64,000 nt of DNA, taken from positions 6,919,960 through 6,983,959 of the forward strand of contig NZ_CP118270.1 of the NCBI RefSeq assembly GCF_028771845.1. Direction: 5' to 3'. Positions 51,779-61,178 of the stretch are shown here, piece by piece; the stretch's first letter is position 1, and every line of letters starts with the position of its first letter. The notes beneath the pieces were generated by a model that had not been told where the DNA came from, made no database searches, and saw nothing but the letters and a program-made list of their open reading frames with translations. The position numbers were made by a program, and so were the translations under genes. The stretch comes from Paenibacillus marchantiae. Its GTDB lineage: Bacteria > Bacillota > Bacilli > Paenibacillales > Paenibacillaceae.

Positions 51779-52564
51779 CTATGCATCCTCACGCTGTATG
51801 TTAGGACGAATCGGGTCAAGTCCTCCAGATACATCCATAATGTTACCTGTTATAAAATCGGAATGATCCAGACACAGATAGGTAATCACCCGTGCAATAT
51901 CTTCACCGCTTCCAGGACGTCCTCTCGGCGTTTCCTCGTCGGTTATACCTGCCATCTCATCAATCGTTTTCTCTTTGTTGGCACCGCGAATATCACCTGG
52001 ACAGACCATATTAACCGTAATGCCGTAGGGAGCTTCCTCCACAGCAAGTGTCTTTGTAAATGAAACCAGACCTACCTTCGCAGCAGCATAAACCGCCCGA
52101 TGAGGCCATGACCTCGCTTCTCCTGCATGACTGAAGCCAAAATGTATAATTCGTCCCCACTGCTTGCGCCGCATCTCCGGCAATACACGCTGATCCAGCA
52201 GCATCGGCCCAAGCAGATTTCCTTGCACAAGCATCTGAACCTCATCTTCGGAATACTCGGCAAACAGTCGACGTTCACGGACAAAAGGACCCGCGTTGTT
52301 CACGAGAATATCAATGCTGCCCAGTTTCTCTTCGACCTGAGCAACGAGCATAGTGATCTCTTCTGTCTTGGAAATATCGGCCTGGACGGCAATACACCGC
52401 ACACCCTTGGCTACAATCTGAGTCTTTAACGCCTCAGCCTCCGTACGGCTATGTACGTAATTCAGAGCAATATGGCAACCCTGATCCGCCAGACTGAGGG
52501 CCGTCATTTTACCAAGACCTTTGGCACTTCCCGTTATGAGGGCAATCTTTCCCTTCACGTTCAT
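51779..52564 (-). CDS. Short-chain dehydrogenase/reductase
   Basis: About 261 residues of a classical SDR: cofactor motif GSAKGLGKM near the start, NNAG, and catalytic YxxxK as YAAAK (about 155-160). The tail LDHSDFITGNIMDVSGGL is the usual SDR C-terminal stretch. Substrate unknown. I give the ATG at 52564, but GAGGGGG abuts it, and a GTG two codons later (52558) is spaced better. An open frame runs to 52639. Confidence 0.88.
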   Translation of the reverse strand: MNVKGKIALITGSAKGLGKMTALSLADQGCHIALNYVHSRTEAEALKTQIVAKGVRCIAVQADISKTEEITMLVAQVEEKLGSIDILVNNAGPFVRERRLFAEYSEDEVQMLVQGNLLGPMLLDQRVLPEMRRKQWGRIIHFGFSHAGEARSWPHRAVYAAAKVGLVSFTKTLAVEEAPYGITVNMVCPGDIRGANKEKTIDEMAGITDEETPRGRPGSGEDIARVITYLCLDHSDFITGNIMDVSGGLDPIRPNIQREDA

Positions 52565-52882
52565 CCCCCTCTTCAAAGAGCAGTCACTCATCCAGTATAA
52601 AAGATTTATCATCCCCCCACAACTCGCGTTTCCCACCAATCTGTACCATTTGCAAAAAAGTGTAAATTAAGGACTAAATACTTATCTTTCAAACCACTGA
52701 AATAAAATGAATTAGGTCTTTTGTAGGAAAATTAACCCTTTATCTCCAGAATTACCTTGTCTGGTCTGGATGCCTGTGTTAATGTCGATAAGTCCTTATT
52801 TTCTTATGAATATAACGACACAATACATATGTTCATGTAAATGACAACATTGCATGACACCTTCGAAAGGAATACAGCGTAA
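52565..52882. other. Divergent spacer between SDR and DUF2167 genes
   Basis: 318 bp with no gene and no clear structural element. Promoters for both genes should lie here. Confidence 0.4.
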
Positions 52883-53881
52883 ATGAAAAGATGGTTAGCC
52901 TCTCTACTCGCAATTTTGCTTATCGCCTCATTTCAAGCTCCATTCTCGACCACAGCATCTGCAGAAAGTGAAAGCAATAGCTCCACCGAAGATTATCAAT
53001 GGATTGATGGGCCTTCAAACGTAGTACTTGATAACAAAGCAACATTAAACGTAGCTGAAAATCTCTCCTATCTCGATGCAGCTAACACCCAAAGGTTTTT
53101 GGAAGACACGGACTCCTTCCCCAATGGAACGGAAATTGGAAGTATCTATGGCGCCGGCGAAAACTCCAACTGGTATGTGATCTTTGAATATAACGATACC
53201 GGTCGTGTCGATGATAGTGAGAAAGACGATCTGGATGCCGATGAACTGCTCGATAGCTACAAAAGAGGTACAGAAGATCAAAATGAGAAAACAACCCCCG
53301 AAAACCAACTGTTTATCACCGGATGGGAAATTGAGCCCACCTATGACAGCAGCAAACATCAATTGATCTATTCTCTTGGTCTTGAGGATGCAGAGCGGGA
53401 AAAACTCGTCAATTATAATGTGAACGTACTCACCCGCGAAGGATACATCGGTGTTATCCTCGTTACGGATAGTGCCAATTTTGAAGAAAATCGCAAACAG
53501 TTTGAAAGCTCCGTGCTTAACCAGCTCAACGTGATCAAAGGAAATACCTATGAAGAGTTTGATGCATCCGTAGACAAAAAATCAGAACTTGGCCTGACCA
53601 GTCTGATTCTCGGTGGTGCTGGTGTAGCTGTAGCTAAGAAAGTTGGATTATTGCTTTTACTTAAGAAAGGATGGTTTGTCATCGTGGCCGCTATTGTTGG
53701 TGCTTTCGGATGGATTCGTCGCAAGCTGACCGGCCGCAAAAAAGATGCTGACCCAGGAGATCAGAATTCGCTATCTCCTGCAGAGGAAGCTTACCAACAG
53801 CATGCTGCTGGACAGGAGTCCGCAGGCTCTGATAGCCAACAGACAGATGGACATTCAGATACTGATCCGAATAAACGTTAA
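52883..53881 (+). CDS. DUF2167 family membrane protein
   Basis: A 332-residue protein with signal peptide (about 1-27), an extracytoplasmic DUF2167 domain, a membrane helix near 262-285 followed by positive residues, and a cytoplasmic serine- and glutamine-rich tail. Function of the family is unknown. AAAGGAAT stands upstream. A single-gene unit with its own terminator. Confidence 0.85.
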   Translation: MKRWLASLLAILLIASFQAPFSTTASAESESNSSTEDYQWIDGPSNVVLDNKATLNVAENLSYLDAANTQRFLEDTDSFPNGTEIGSIYGAGENSNWYVIFEYNDTGRVDDSEKDDLDADELLDSYKRGTEDQNEKTTPENQLFITGWEIEPTYDSSKHQLIYSLGLEDAEREKLVNYNVNVLTREGYIGVILVTDSANFEENRKQFESSVLNQLNVIKGNTYEEFDASVDKKSELGLTSLILGGAGVAVAKKVGLLLLLKKGWFVIVAAIVGAFGWIRRKLTGRKKDADPGDQNSLSPAEEAYQQHAAGQESAGSDSQQTDGHSDTDPNKR

Positions 53882-53965
53882 GCTTATAAGTAAAGCACTT
53901 ATAGTATTCCTACATCGAAGTGCTCTTACCTCAAAACGTTCTCTTTAACATGATGTACAAAACAG

Positions 53966-54003
53966 AAAGCCCTGCATTCTCCATAAAGAGAATGCAGGGC
54001 TTT
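53966..54003. terminator. Bidirectional terminator between DUF2167 gene and metQ
   Basis: AAAGCCCTGCATTCTC and GAGAATGCAGGGCTTT form a perfect 16-bp stem with loop CATAAA. Confidence 0.93.
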
Positions 54004-54066
54004 CTTTAGTAGTTCCATAACAAGTGGAGCCGAGTATACAATATATTTTCAGCTTAATCGTTCAGC

Positions 54067-54903
54067 TTAAAACGCCGGTTCTACAGCACCTTGATAACGA
54101 TCTTTGATGAATGTTTTAACCTCTTCGGAATGCAGGGCTGCAGCCAGTTTTTGGATGGCATCTGCATCTTTGTTATCTTCACGGGATACGAGAATGTTTG
54201 CATAAGGGTTACCTTGCAGGTCCTCGATCAACAGCGCATCCTTCTCTGGGTTCAGATTGGCTTCCAGCGCGTAGTTGGCGTTGATGAATACCAGATCTGC
54301 TTCATCCAGTTGACGAGGCATCATGGCTGCATCCAGCTCGATGATATTCAGATTTTTCGGATTGGCTGTAATATCCTGAATCGTAGAAGTGATATTTGTG
54401 TTGTCTTTCAGCGTGATAAGTCCTTCTTTTGCAAGCAACAACAGTCCACGACCGCCGTTGGATGGGTCATTAGGAATGGCTACTTTTGCGCCGTCTTTCA
54501 ACTCATCCAATGATTTGATTTTTTTGGAATAGCCAGCAAATGGCTCAACATGCACAGGTGTTACAGCAACGAGATGGAAACCACGTTCTTTGTTCTCTGT
54601 ATCCAGGTAAGGTTGGTGTTGGAAAAAGTTCGCATCCAGTTGTTTATCTTCAAGCTGTTGGTTCGGTTGAACATAGTCATTGAAAGTCACGATTTGCAAG
54701 CGAATGCCTTCAGCTTCGAGTTCAGGCTTGATGCTTTCCAAAATTTCTGCATGTGGTGTAGGGGATGCTCCCACTTTCAATTCTACGGTGCGCGGTGCGC
54801 CTCCAGCATTATCAGCGCCGCTGTCGGAATCCTTGTTGTTTCCGCAAGCCGCTAGAACCGCAATCAGCATAATACTAAGTAGAGCAAAAGACCATTTTTT
54901 CAT
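54067..54903 (-). CDS. metQ: Methionine-binding lipoprotein MetQ
   Basis: A 278-residue NlpA/MetQ lipoprotein. Lipobox LAAC with cysteine near 20, then GNNKDSDSG. Conserved stretches KVGASPTPHAEIL, DANFFQHQPYLD and IPNDPSNGGRGLLLL are typical for methionine binding. Start at 54903 has GGGG upstream. Last gene of metNIQ, under the SAM riboswitch at 56.7-56.95 kb. Confidence 0.95.
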   Translation of the reverse strand: MKKWSFALLSIMLIAVLAACGNNKDSDSGADNAGGAPRTVELKVGASPTPHAEILESIKPELEAEGIRLQIVTFNDYVQPNQQLEDKQLDANFFQHQPYLDTENKERGFHLVAVTPVHVEPFAGYSKKIKSLDELKDGAKVAIPNDPSNGGRGLLLLAKEGLITLKDNTNITSTIQDITANPKNLNIIELDAAMMPRQLDEADLVFINANYALEANLNPEKDALLIEDLQGNPYANILVSREDNKDADAIQKLAAALHSEEVKTFIKDRYQGAVEPAF

Positions 54904-54982
54904 GTGTAAAACCCCTTCTCCAATAAATTTTTTTGCATTTTGCCCCAAATCGATACCGAATCAGGTAAATGCTATATATGTG

Positions 54983-55642
54983 TTATTTCCTGGTGAACCA
55001 TTTAACCAAACGATCGCCAGCCATCTGAAGCACTTGCACCAAAATGATCATAAATACAACGGATATAATCATAATTTCATTCTGATAACGGAAGTATCCG
55101 TAGTTGATTGCCAATGTTCCCAGACCTCCACCACCAACCATCCCCGCCATCGCCGTGTAGGAAACTAAGGTAACGATTGTAATGGTGATACCAGCTATCA
55201 GACCCGGCAATGCCTCTGGCAGAAGCACACGCCGTACAATCTGTCCGGTTGAAGCTCCCATCGCCTGTGCGGCTTCAATGACGCCACGATCCACTTCACG
55301 CAGTGTAGTTTCCACCAACCGGGCAAAGTATGGAGCTGCGGCAATGACGAGTGGTGGTATAACGCCCAGTACTCCTGTAGCAGTGCCAACCAGTGAACGC
55401 GTAAACGGAATGAGTGCAACAATCAAAATGATAAATGGCACTGATCGCAGAATATTTACAATAAACGATAGTATCGTGTACACCACTTGAGATTGAATCG
55501 AAGTCGACCTTGCCGTCATAAACAGCAATACGCCTAGCGGCAAACCAATGATTATCGTGAATAGGCCCGATGCTCCGAGGATTTGCAGTGTTTCAATTGA
55601 AGCCTTACCGATTTCTTCCCAACGCACTGTTGAAAAATCCAT
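54983..55642 (-). CDS. metI: Methionine ABC transporter permease MetI
   Basis: A 219-residue permease with five to six membrane segments and the EAA loop containing EAAQAMGAS. It begins directly after the metN stop (TAAATG). Forms the D-/L-methionine channel with MetN and MetQ. Confidence 0.96.
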   Translation of the reverse strand: MDFSTVRWEEIGKASIETLQILGASGLFTIIIGLPLGVLLFMTARSTSIQSQVVYTILSFIVNILRSVPFIILIVALIPFTRSLVGTATGVLGVIPPLVIAAAPYFARLVETTLREVDRGVIEAAQAMGASTGQIVRRVLLPEALPGLIAGITITIVTLVSYTAMAGMVGGGGLGTLAINYGYFRYQNEIMIISVVFMIILVQVLQMAGDRLVKWFTRK

Positions 55643-56677
55643 TTAACGAAGCACCTCCACATCAAGTCCCTGATCCACTAATTCTTTAATGGTGAGATTG
55701 ATCTCATCTGACTGCCCCTCAAACCGAACGGTCAGCTGTCCATAGGGAACTTGTTTGATCGTTGAAATGGTGCCTTGCAAAATGGCGAAATCCACTCCGG
55801 TTTTGCGAACCGTTCTGGACAAAATCGCCTCATAGGTTTTATTGCCCAAGAAGGATATTTTCACAAGCTTAGAAGATCCATCCTTCTGTAATGAGACATC
55901 TGCACTCGCCAGAGCAGTCTCTTCTAATGCAATTCCCACCTCATGGTCTCGCATCATAAAATCACGCGTAATGGCATGCTGGGGCTTGAGGAATACTTCC
56001 GTCACTGGCCCTTGCTCCACGATGCCTCCCTGATGGATAACCGCCACCTGATCACAGATATTCTGGATCACGTGCATCTCATGGGTGATTAGAACAATCG
56101 TGAGGTTATACTTTTCATTGATATCCAGCAATAACTTCAGAATCGAATCAGTTGTCTGGGGATCAAGTGCCGATGTGGCCTCATCACACAGCAGCACGTT
56201 CGGATCACTCGCGAGCGCTCTCGCAATACCTACCCTTTGCTTCTGTCCGCCTGACAGCTGGGCCGGATATTTATTGCTGTGGTCCTCCAGTCCAACCAAT
56301 GCGAGCATTTCCTTCACTTTCCGATCAATTGCAGCCTTGGGCGTATTAACGAGCTTTAAAGGAAAAGCCACATTGTCATATACCGTAGCTGAGGATAACA
56401 GATTAAAGTGTTGAAAAATCATGCCGATCTTACGCCGTTGTTGTTGCAAATCGGACTTATTGAGATCGGTTAGGTTGATTCCATCAACCCAAACCTCGCC
56501 TGCCGTGGGGCGTTCGAGCAAATTGATACAACGGATCAATGTACTCTTGCCTGCACCGGAATGACCGATAACTCCGAATATTTCACCCTTGCGGATATTC
56601 AAATTTAGTTCCGATAAGGCCGTCATACTTTTTGAGCCTTTACCGTACTTCTTGGTTAAACCTTTTAATTCAATCAA
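55643..56677 (-). CDS. metN: Methionine ABC transporter ATPase MetN
   Basis: A 344-residue ATPase. Walker A GHSGAGKST, signature LSGGQKQRVGIARAL, Walker B VLLCDEATSALD, and the C-terminal NIL domain (about 265-344) that binds methionine for feedback inhibition. Start is TTG at 56677, eight nt after AGGAG. The open frame runs up to 56749 into the riboswitch terminator. Confidence 0.96.
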   Translation of the reverse strand: MIELKGLTKKYGKGSKSMTALSELNLNIRKGEIFGVIGHSGAGKSTLIRCINLLERPTAGEVWVDGINLTDLNKSDLQQQRRKIGMIFQHFNLLSSATVYDNVAFPLKLVNTPKAAIDRKVKEMLALVGLEDHSNKYPAQLSGGQKQRVGIARALASDPNVLLCDEATSALDPQTTDSILKLLLDINEKYNLTIVLITHEMHVIQNICDQVAVIHQGGIVEQGPVTEVFLKPQHAITRDFMMRDHEVGIALEETALASADVSLQKDGSSKLVKISFLGNKTYEAILSRTVRKTGVDFAILQGTISTIKQVPYGQLTVRFEGQSDEINLTIKELVDQGLDVEVLR

Positions 56678-56746
56678 AATTACTGCTCCTTCCCACTGCC
56701 TACATGTATCTTTACCCGAATGAAAGGAAAACTCCCCTTCATCGTA

Positions 56747-56786
56747 CAAAAAAAGAGCCCCTTTTGCAGAAACAAAAAGGGCTCTT
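56747..56786 (-). terminator. Riboswitch-controlled terminator of metNIQ
   Basis: Minus strand AAGAGCCCTTTTTG pairs with CAAAAGGGGCTCTT, followed by seven T. Confidence 0.93.
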
Positions 56787-56802
56787 CACGTGAAAGATTA
56801 TA

Positions 56803-56950
56803 CCTTCTCATCTGCCAAAATCGTGCCTTGCACCATTTTGTAGGAATTAGCACCTAACATCTATAAAGTATGACACAGCTGTCATGCAGTTATAAATCGG
56901 TTGCCGGGCTTCATCGGGCCTGTCCCTCCGCCGCTCTCGATAAGAAATAT
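56803..56950 (-). promoter_or_regulatory. SAM-I (S-box) riboswitch
   Basis: Minus strand reads CTTATCGAGAGCGGCGGAGG, then GGCCCGATGAAGCCCGGCAACC and later GGTGC...; the 3' GATGAGAAG closes P1 with CTTATC. These are the S-box hallmarks. High SAM favours the downstream terminator and shuts off methionine import. Confidence 0.95.
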
Positions 56951-57076
56951 TTAATTTATAAGTTCAGTAGTAGTTATAATGTTAATGTCATAAATGTTAA
57001 TTCCATCTAACTGTCGATCAGGAACTCAGTATAATCCAAGTATTCCGATTTGTCAAAGGCAAATATTACTATCCAA

Positions 57077-57805
57077 TCAGTTCGTCGGTTGATTCATTAC
57101 CTGCTTATGCCACTTCTCGTTGATGTAGCCATACGCTGCTTTTAACGTCTCACATACCATATCCACACCCTGCCGGAGTTCCAAGAGATGCTGATCCAGG
57201 TCTTCCAGCTTCACTTTCCCTTGCAAAGTCTGGTGCAGCTGCCACAGATCATCCTGCATTTCGGAATTCATGTAATGAATCTCCATGTTTCGCCGTTTGC
57301 GCAATTTGCTCATTGGCTCACGATAAGAGTCCTTGATCCGGATTAGTTCGTTAGCAAGAACATAATGCAGCTTATCATATCCGAACTGTCTTAATACGGT
57401 GAAATAAGAATAATGAGTTTTAACATTGGTTGTATTCAGCTCAAATATTTCATTCAACACTGTACCTAACTTATCCAAAATGGCAAAACATCGGATGAAG
57501 CCATCCTTATAAAAATAGACGTAACGGGCATACTCCGCTTTTTCTAATAATGTCATATCATCCGTAGAGCCCGCTTTGACTTTCTGACGGAAATGGGAAG
57601 CTGCAAAACAGCTTTGTTCCAATTCATCCAGCGAAGAGATCAGTCCCTGGGTCCATATATACAGTTTACGAAAATCATGGGTAGGATCATGGTCCACATG
57701 CATCTGTCGCTGAAATAGCTCAAGCGTATCCGCCATCGCTTCCATCGCGTCCTTTAGTATCCCTTCGTTCTTACGCGGCTTTTCACCCAGCAACGTTCGC
57801 AGCAT
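57077..57805 (-). CDS. Cthe_2314-type HEPN domain protein
   Basis: A 242-residue all-helical protein. The Rx4H HEPN motif is visible as RNMEIH near residue 190. The length and pattern fit the HEPN_Cthe2314 family. HEPN domains are often RNases in toxin or defence systems, but this family is widespread in Clostridia and Paenibacillus and its function is unknown. No partner antitoxin gene is adjacent. It stands alone. Confidence 0.78.
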   Translation of the reverse strand: MLRTLLGEKPRKNEGILKDAMEAMADTLELFQRQMHVDHDPTHDFRKLYIWTQGLISSLDELEQSCFAASHFRQKVKAGSTDDMTLLEKAEYARYVYFYKDGFIRCFAILDKLGTVLNEIFELNTTNVKTHYSYFTVLRQFGYDKLHYVLANELIRIKDSYREPMSKLRKRRNMEIHYMNSEMQDDLWQLHQTLQGKVKLEDLDQHLLELRQGVDMVCETLKAAYGYINEKWHKQVMNQPTN

Positions 57806-57937
57806 ATATAGCCTCCTCTTTCCACTCTGCAGATCATCAAATTAATAATAATTCATCATATTAAACTAAATCGGAATCAGAGTAAACGTATGACCGCTGC
57901 TTACAATAGGGTGCCCTGACACACCTGACATCAAACA

Positions 57938-57980
57938 AAGTTCACCTGTCCAATGATGTACATCATCGGATGGTGAACTT
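57938..57980 (-). terminator. Terminator after ctaA
   Basis: A long stem: AAGTTCACC, TCCAATGATG and their near-complements CATCATCGGA, GGTGAACTT. The minus side continues with TTTGTTTG. Nearly palindromic, so it may act both ways. Confidence 0.75.
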
Positions 57981-58017
57981 CACTGGATTATCCCTGAACT
58001 ACAATAATTCGGATATA

Positions 58018-58956
58018 TTAGAACCGATTAACGGGCCGATGCAACTTGTACACCAGGAAACTCATATAGGTTAATACACCGAACAAAATAGCGATATCAA
58101 GCATATGCGCCAGCGCCACGAACATATACACTTCCGGACGATTCATCGTGAGCATCAGTCCAAAACCAATAACCACTTGCAACAAAACCAGCACAACAGA
58201 AATGACGCCAAGTGCTCTTAATTCCGTGTTATCCGGATGTTTGCGATACGCAAAATGACCGAGGATTGCAATGACGATTACTAATGAAACAGCTGCCACC
58301 CGGTGAGCAAAAGCAACAGCTACGCCTCCCGAGAGCTCAGGAATAATCTGCCCGTTACAGAGCGGAAAACCTGAACAGCCTCCAGCAGAATCCGTATGGC
58401 TCACAAATGCTCCAGTATATACCACGAGGTACGTATAGATCGTGGAAAACCACACCAGATTTCGGAACCCTTTGCTGACTCGCGGATATCGATTCAGTCG
58501 TTCCAATCCACCATGGCGAGCTTCCTGCCGAATACCAAGCGCCATCATCAATGAGCTGGCAAAAGCAATTAAGGCAAATCCGAAATGCAGTGCCATGACT
58601 GCGGAAGATTGGGAGAATACGACGGCAAAAGCACCCATGATTCCCTGGACAATAACAAATATCAGTGTTAACAATGAAAACAATTGCAGATCACGGCGTG
58701 ATTTGCCAAACCGCAAAAATGCTACAAAAGAGGCTATGGACAAAAGCCCTGCCAGTGCGCTGACGGCGCGGTGGGAAAATTCAATTAGTGAGGCAACAGT
58801 ATGTGCAGGCACAAGTTTTCCGTTACATAAAGGCCATTCTGCGCCGCAACCGAGGCCCGATTCCGTTCGGGTCACAACGCCTCCGCCAAATGTGGCCAGA
58901 AACATGACAAGACAGGTTAATACGGTTAACCATTTAAACAAGGTTAAGTGTTTCAA
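58018..58956 (-). CDS. ctaA: Heme A synthase (CtaA/Cox15)
   Basis: A 312-residue membrane enzyme with eight predicted membrane segments in two similar four-helix halves. Heme-ligand histidines are visible in EFSHRAVS, MALHFGF, AFAHRVAAV and ALAHMLD. The CxxxxxPLC pairs GLGCGAEWPLCNG and GGCSGFPLCNG mark the external loops. It oxidises the methyl of heme O to give heme A for cytochrome oxidase. In Bacillus ctaA is divergent from ctaB; that is not the case here. Confidence 0.96.
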   Translation of the reverse strand: MKHLTLFKWLTVLTCLVMFLATFGGGVVTRTESGLGCGAEWPLCNGKLVPAHTVASLIEFSHRAVSALAGLLSIASFVAFLRFGKSRRDLQLFSLLTLIFVIVQGIMGAFAVVFSQSSAVMALHFGFALIAFASSLMMALGIRQEARHGGLERLNRYPRVSKGFRNLVWFSTIYTYLVVYTGAFVSHTDSAGGCSGFPLCNGQIIPELSGGVAVAFAHRVAAVSLVIVIAILGHFAYRKHPDNTELRALGVISVVLVLLQVVIGFGLMLTMNRPEVYMFVALAHMLDIAILFGVLTYMSFLVYKLHRPVNRF

Positions 58957-59258
58957 TTTTTTCTCACCCGCTGTTGGTTTAAGATGGCGAAGAACTACAT
59001 CCTCCGCTTGATTCGATACTTTGACACTTATTTCACAACTAAATTCATTATACCGGATAAATGTGTCATTGACGCCGCGCTTTGTGACAAAATGTTAACG
59101 TCTGTCGAGAAGTTGACCCGCAGGTCATCGGTAAATATGTACATTATTACAACGTTAGTTTCTCCCGAAAACTCGGAAAATACAAACGCCACTTCCCTAT
59201 TTCAAGAGAAATGGCGTTCATTTAATTATAACCTTTAACATGGTTAACCTGTCATGCT
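58957..59258. other. Spacer between ctaA and thioredoxin-like gene
   Basis: 302 bp with no gene. It contains the thioredoxin-like gene's terminator and should contain the ctaA promoter. Confidence 0.5.
59180..59220 (-). terminator. Terminator after the thioredoxin-like gene
   Basis: AACGCCA pairs with TGGCGTT, with further AA/TT pairs inside. Minus side continues TTTGTATTTTCC. Confidence 0.75.
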
Positions 59259-59603
59259 TTATTTATGAATCGTGTTATACACCTCAACTGCACGCTGCAG
59301 GAATTGCTCAATCTCTTCTCTCGACTTGCGCAGTTTGTTCACATAACGAACAAGTTCCCGGCCATCTGTGTAAGCTACAAAGCTGGGGATGCCGAGGATA
59401 TTTTGCTCTTCGCTCACTGTACCCACCTGATCTACGTCGACCTCAACCAACTTCAGCTCACGAGCAAACTTTTCTTCAACTTCAGGCATAAACGGATCGA
59501 TGTACTTGCAATCACCACACCAATCTGCCTTAAATACAGCTACAGTCAAACGCGGAGATTGGATTGCCACATCAAATTCCGGTTTCGATGTAATCTTTTC
59601 CAT
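59259..59603 (-). CDS. Thioredoxin-like protein (YtpP-type)
   Basis: A 114-residue thioredoxin fold with active site WCGDC near 30-34 and cis-proline in LGIPS near 75. The CGDC site differs from the CGPC of TrxA and should have a different redox potential. Start at 59603, AAGGAAG eight nt upstream. Bacillus homologues such as YtpP have no firm role. Confidence 0.9.
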   Translation of the reverse strand: MEKITSKPEFDVAIQSPRLTVAVFKADWCGDCKYIDPFMPEVEEKFARELKLVEVDVDQVGTVSEEQNILGIPSFVAYTDGRELVRYVNKLRKSREEIEQFLQRAVEVYNTIHK

Positions 59604-59746
59604 TACAACATCTTCCTTTCTATACCTTGTCTTATTCTCTAAGTGAAGCAAATTGCGGAGTGGAAGTCAAATATTCGGCGCATACTGACATCAACAGCTT
59701 CCTAAACTAAAAACGTAATCAGATTATAAAGAAAGGAGGTCATGTT

Positions 59747-61027
59747 ATGACTTCCGTTAAATCGGATTCCTCCGAGCCTGCCCAACATGGGTCGATATTA
59801 CAGATGGTTCGATCCATCCCAGGTGCGGCCCGGGAAGTGTGGAGGGGCAAACAGGCGGCTTGGCAGGCTTCTGCACAGCTTCGTCATCCCTTGCGTGATA
59901 TGGCTTGGGACTCTGACATGGCTGCTACCTTACAAGCTGAAGTGGAGCGCCTGTTGCCTGGAAACGAGAGTTCTTTTGCCCGAAATACGCTCAGTGCACT
60001 GGTCTGTGAAGAGGACTGCATCATTCTGGAAGAAATCAAGACATTAACGCAAGAAAACAACCGGAGTAACATCACTCGCACAGCAGCATACCTGGAATGT
60101 TACGAACAGTATCCAGAGCTGCATTGGGCCCTGCTTGCCCATATGGTATCCCGCAACGGCGGATATCACATGACCGATCTTCAAAGTGACCTTATGCATA
60201 ATCTGCAAAATCAAACAGACCGTGAGCACATGTATCGACTACTGGAGCGATGTAATGCCCTCATTTTCCAAGATGCTTATCCCCAGCTTCTGTTATATAT
60301 GAATAGCCGCCGGATCGGCCGGAGCTGTTTTCATTTGTTGTCCCATTTTCATGTATCGGCGTTCATGACACCGTTCTGGGAACGATTTTGGCTGGAGCGA
60401 TGCAGCTCGCTGCTTAGTGTGGCATTAATTATTAATGAGCAGAACTATATCGAGAGCCGTGTCGTGCAGCATCCTTATTTTCAAAAACAAGTGCTGTCCA
60501 AACCCGCATTCCATCTGCATAATCTGGCTGGGCTGAACCATATCGTATTTCCACTCGGGCGGGAAAAAGGTCTTGCAGGCCGGGTTATTGAACATTTTGG
60601 CAAGCTGGATGAGCGGATTATGTTTGGTAAAGGCTTATATGCGATGCTGTTTGGAGTGGAACAAGTGTACACACAAGTATTGGAGTTTGCGCGTTCGGTT
60701 CCCCACCGTGGCTCACGTGCTGAATACTGGCCTGGTCTGTTCACCGCACATAAAGATGAAGACGGAGAAGCTGAGCTCTATAGTCAGGAGCTGTTGGATC
60801 AAGAATGGCTAGGGGAAGGACAACGGTTATATAGTCCTGAATTGCTGGCTGTATGGGGTGATACGCCGTATGAACCGATTACAAGGCAGGATTGGCTGCA
60901 AAATCGCGATTGTCTCGGTCATCTCACGGCCCCGCGCCGCCCTTGGCTGTTTGAGATGAGTCATGAGCATCGGTATGGAATGCTAAAAACTGCATTGGCC
61001 CATGATGCCAAAACCTTGACTCATTAA
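59747..61027 (+). CDS. DUF2515 family protein (YppC-like)
   Basis: A 426-residue soluble protein of the DUF2515 family. The stretch WALLAHMVSRNGGYHMTDL and the later FPLGREKGLAGRVIEHFGKL are typical. AAAGGAGG precedes the ATG by seven nt. The family is restricted to Bacilli and its function is not known. Single gene. Confidence 0.82.
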   Translation: MTSVKSDSSEPAQHGSILQMVRSIPGAAREVWRGKQAAWQASAQLRHPLRDMAWDSDMAATLQAEVERLLPGNESSFARNTLSALVCEEDCIILEEIKTLTQENNRSNITRTAAYLECYEQYPELHWALLAHMVSRNGGYHMTDLQSDLMHNLQNQTDREHMYRLLERCNALIFQDAYPQLLLYMNSRRIGRSCFHLLSHFHVSAFMTPFWERFWLERCSSLLSVALIINEQNYIESRVVQHPYFQKQVLSKPAFHLHNLAGLNHIVFPLGREKGLAGRVIEHFGKLDERIMFGKGLYAMLFGVEQVYTQVLEFARSVPHRGSRAEYWPGLFTAHKDEDGEAELYSQELLDQEWLGEGQRLYSPELLAVWGDTPYEPITRQDWLQNRDCLGHLTAPRRPWLFEMSHEHRYGMLKTALAHDAKTLTH

Positions 61028-61091
61028 GGACAGAGGCCTTACCAGGGAATACGTCTAGAAGTCAATAATGGACTACCTTTTTTCGGTATTA

Positions 61092-61129
61092 CAAAAAAGC
61101 CCTGTCCGCTATGAAAGCAGACAGAGCTT
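61092..61129 (-). terminator. Terminator after the flippase-like gene
   Basis: Imperfect stem AAGCTCTGTCTGC with GCGGACAGGGCTT on the minus strand, followed by TTTTTGT. Confidence 0.8.
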
Positions 61130-61178
61130 GTACTTATTTCAAACAATATAACGAAGTGGGTATTGTGTGTTGAATCGA

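Larger units (their letters stand above)
56678..57076. other. metNIQ leader region
   Basis: Holds the SAM-I riboswitch and its terminator. Beyond 56950 it is AT-rich and should contain the metN promoter. Confidence 0.7.
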
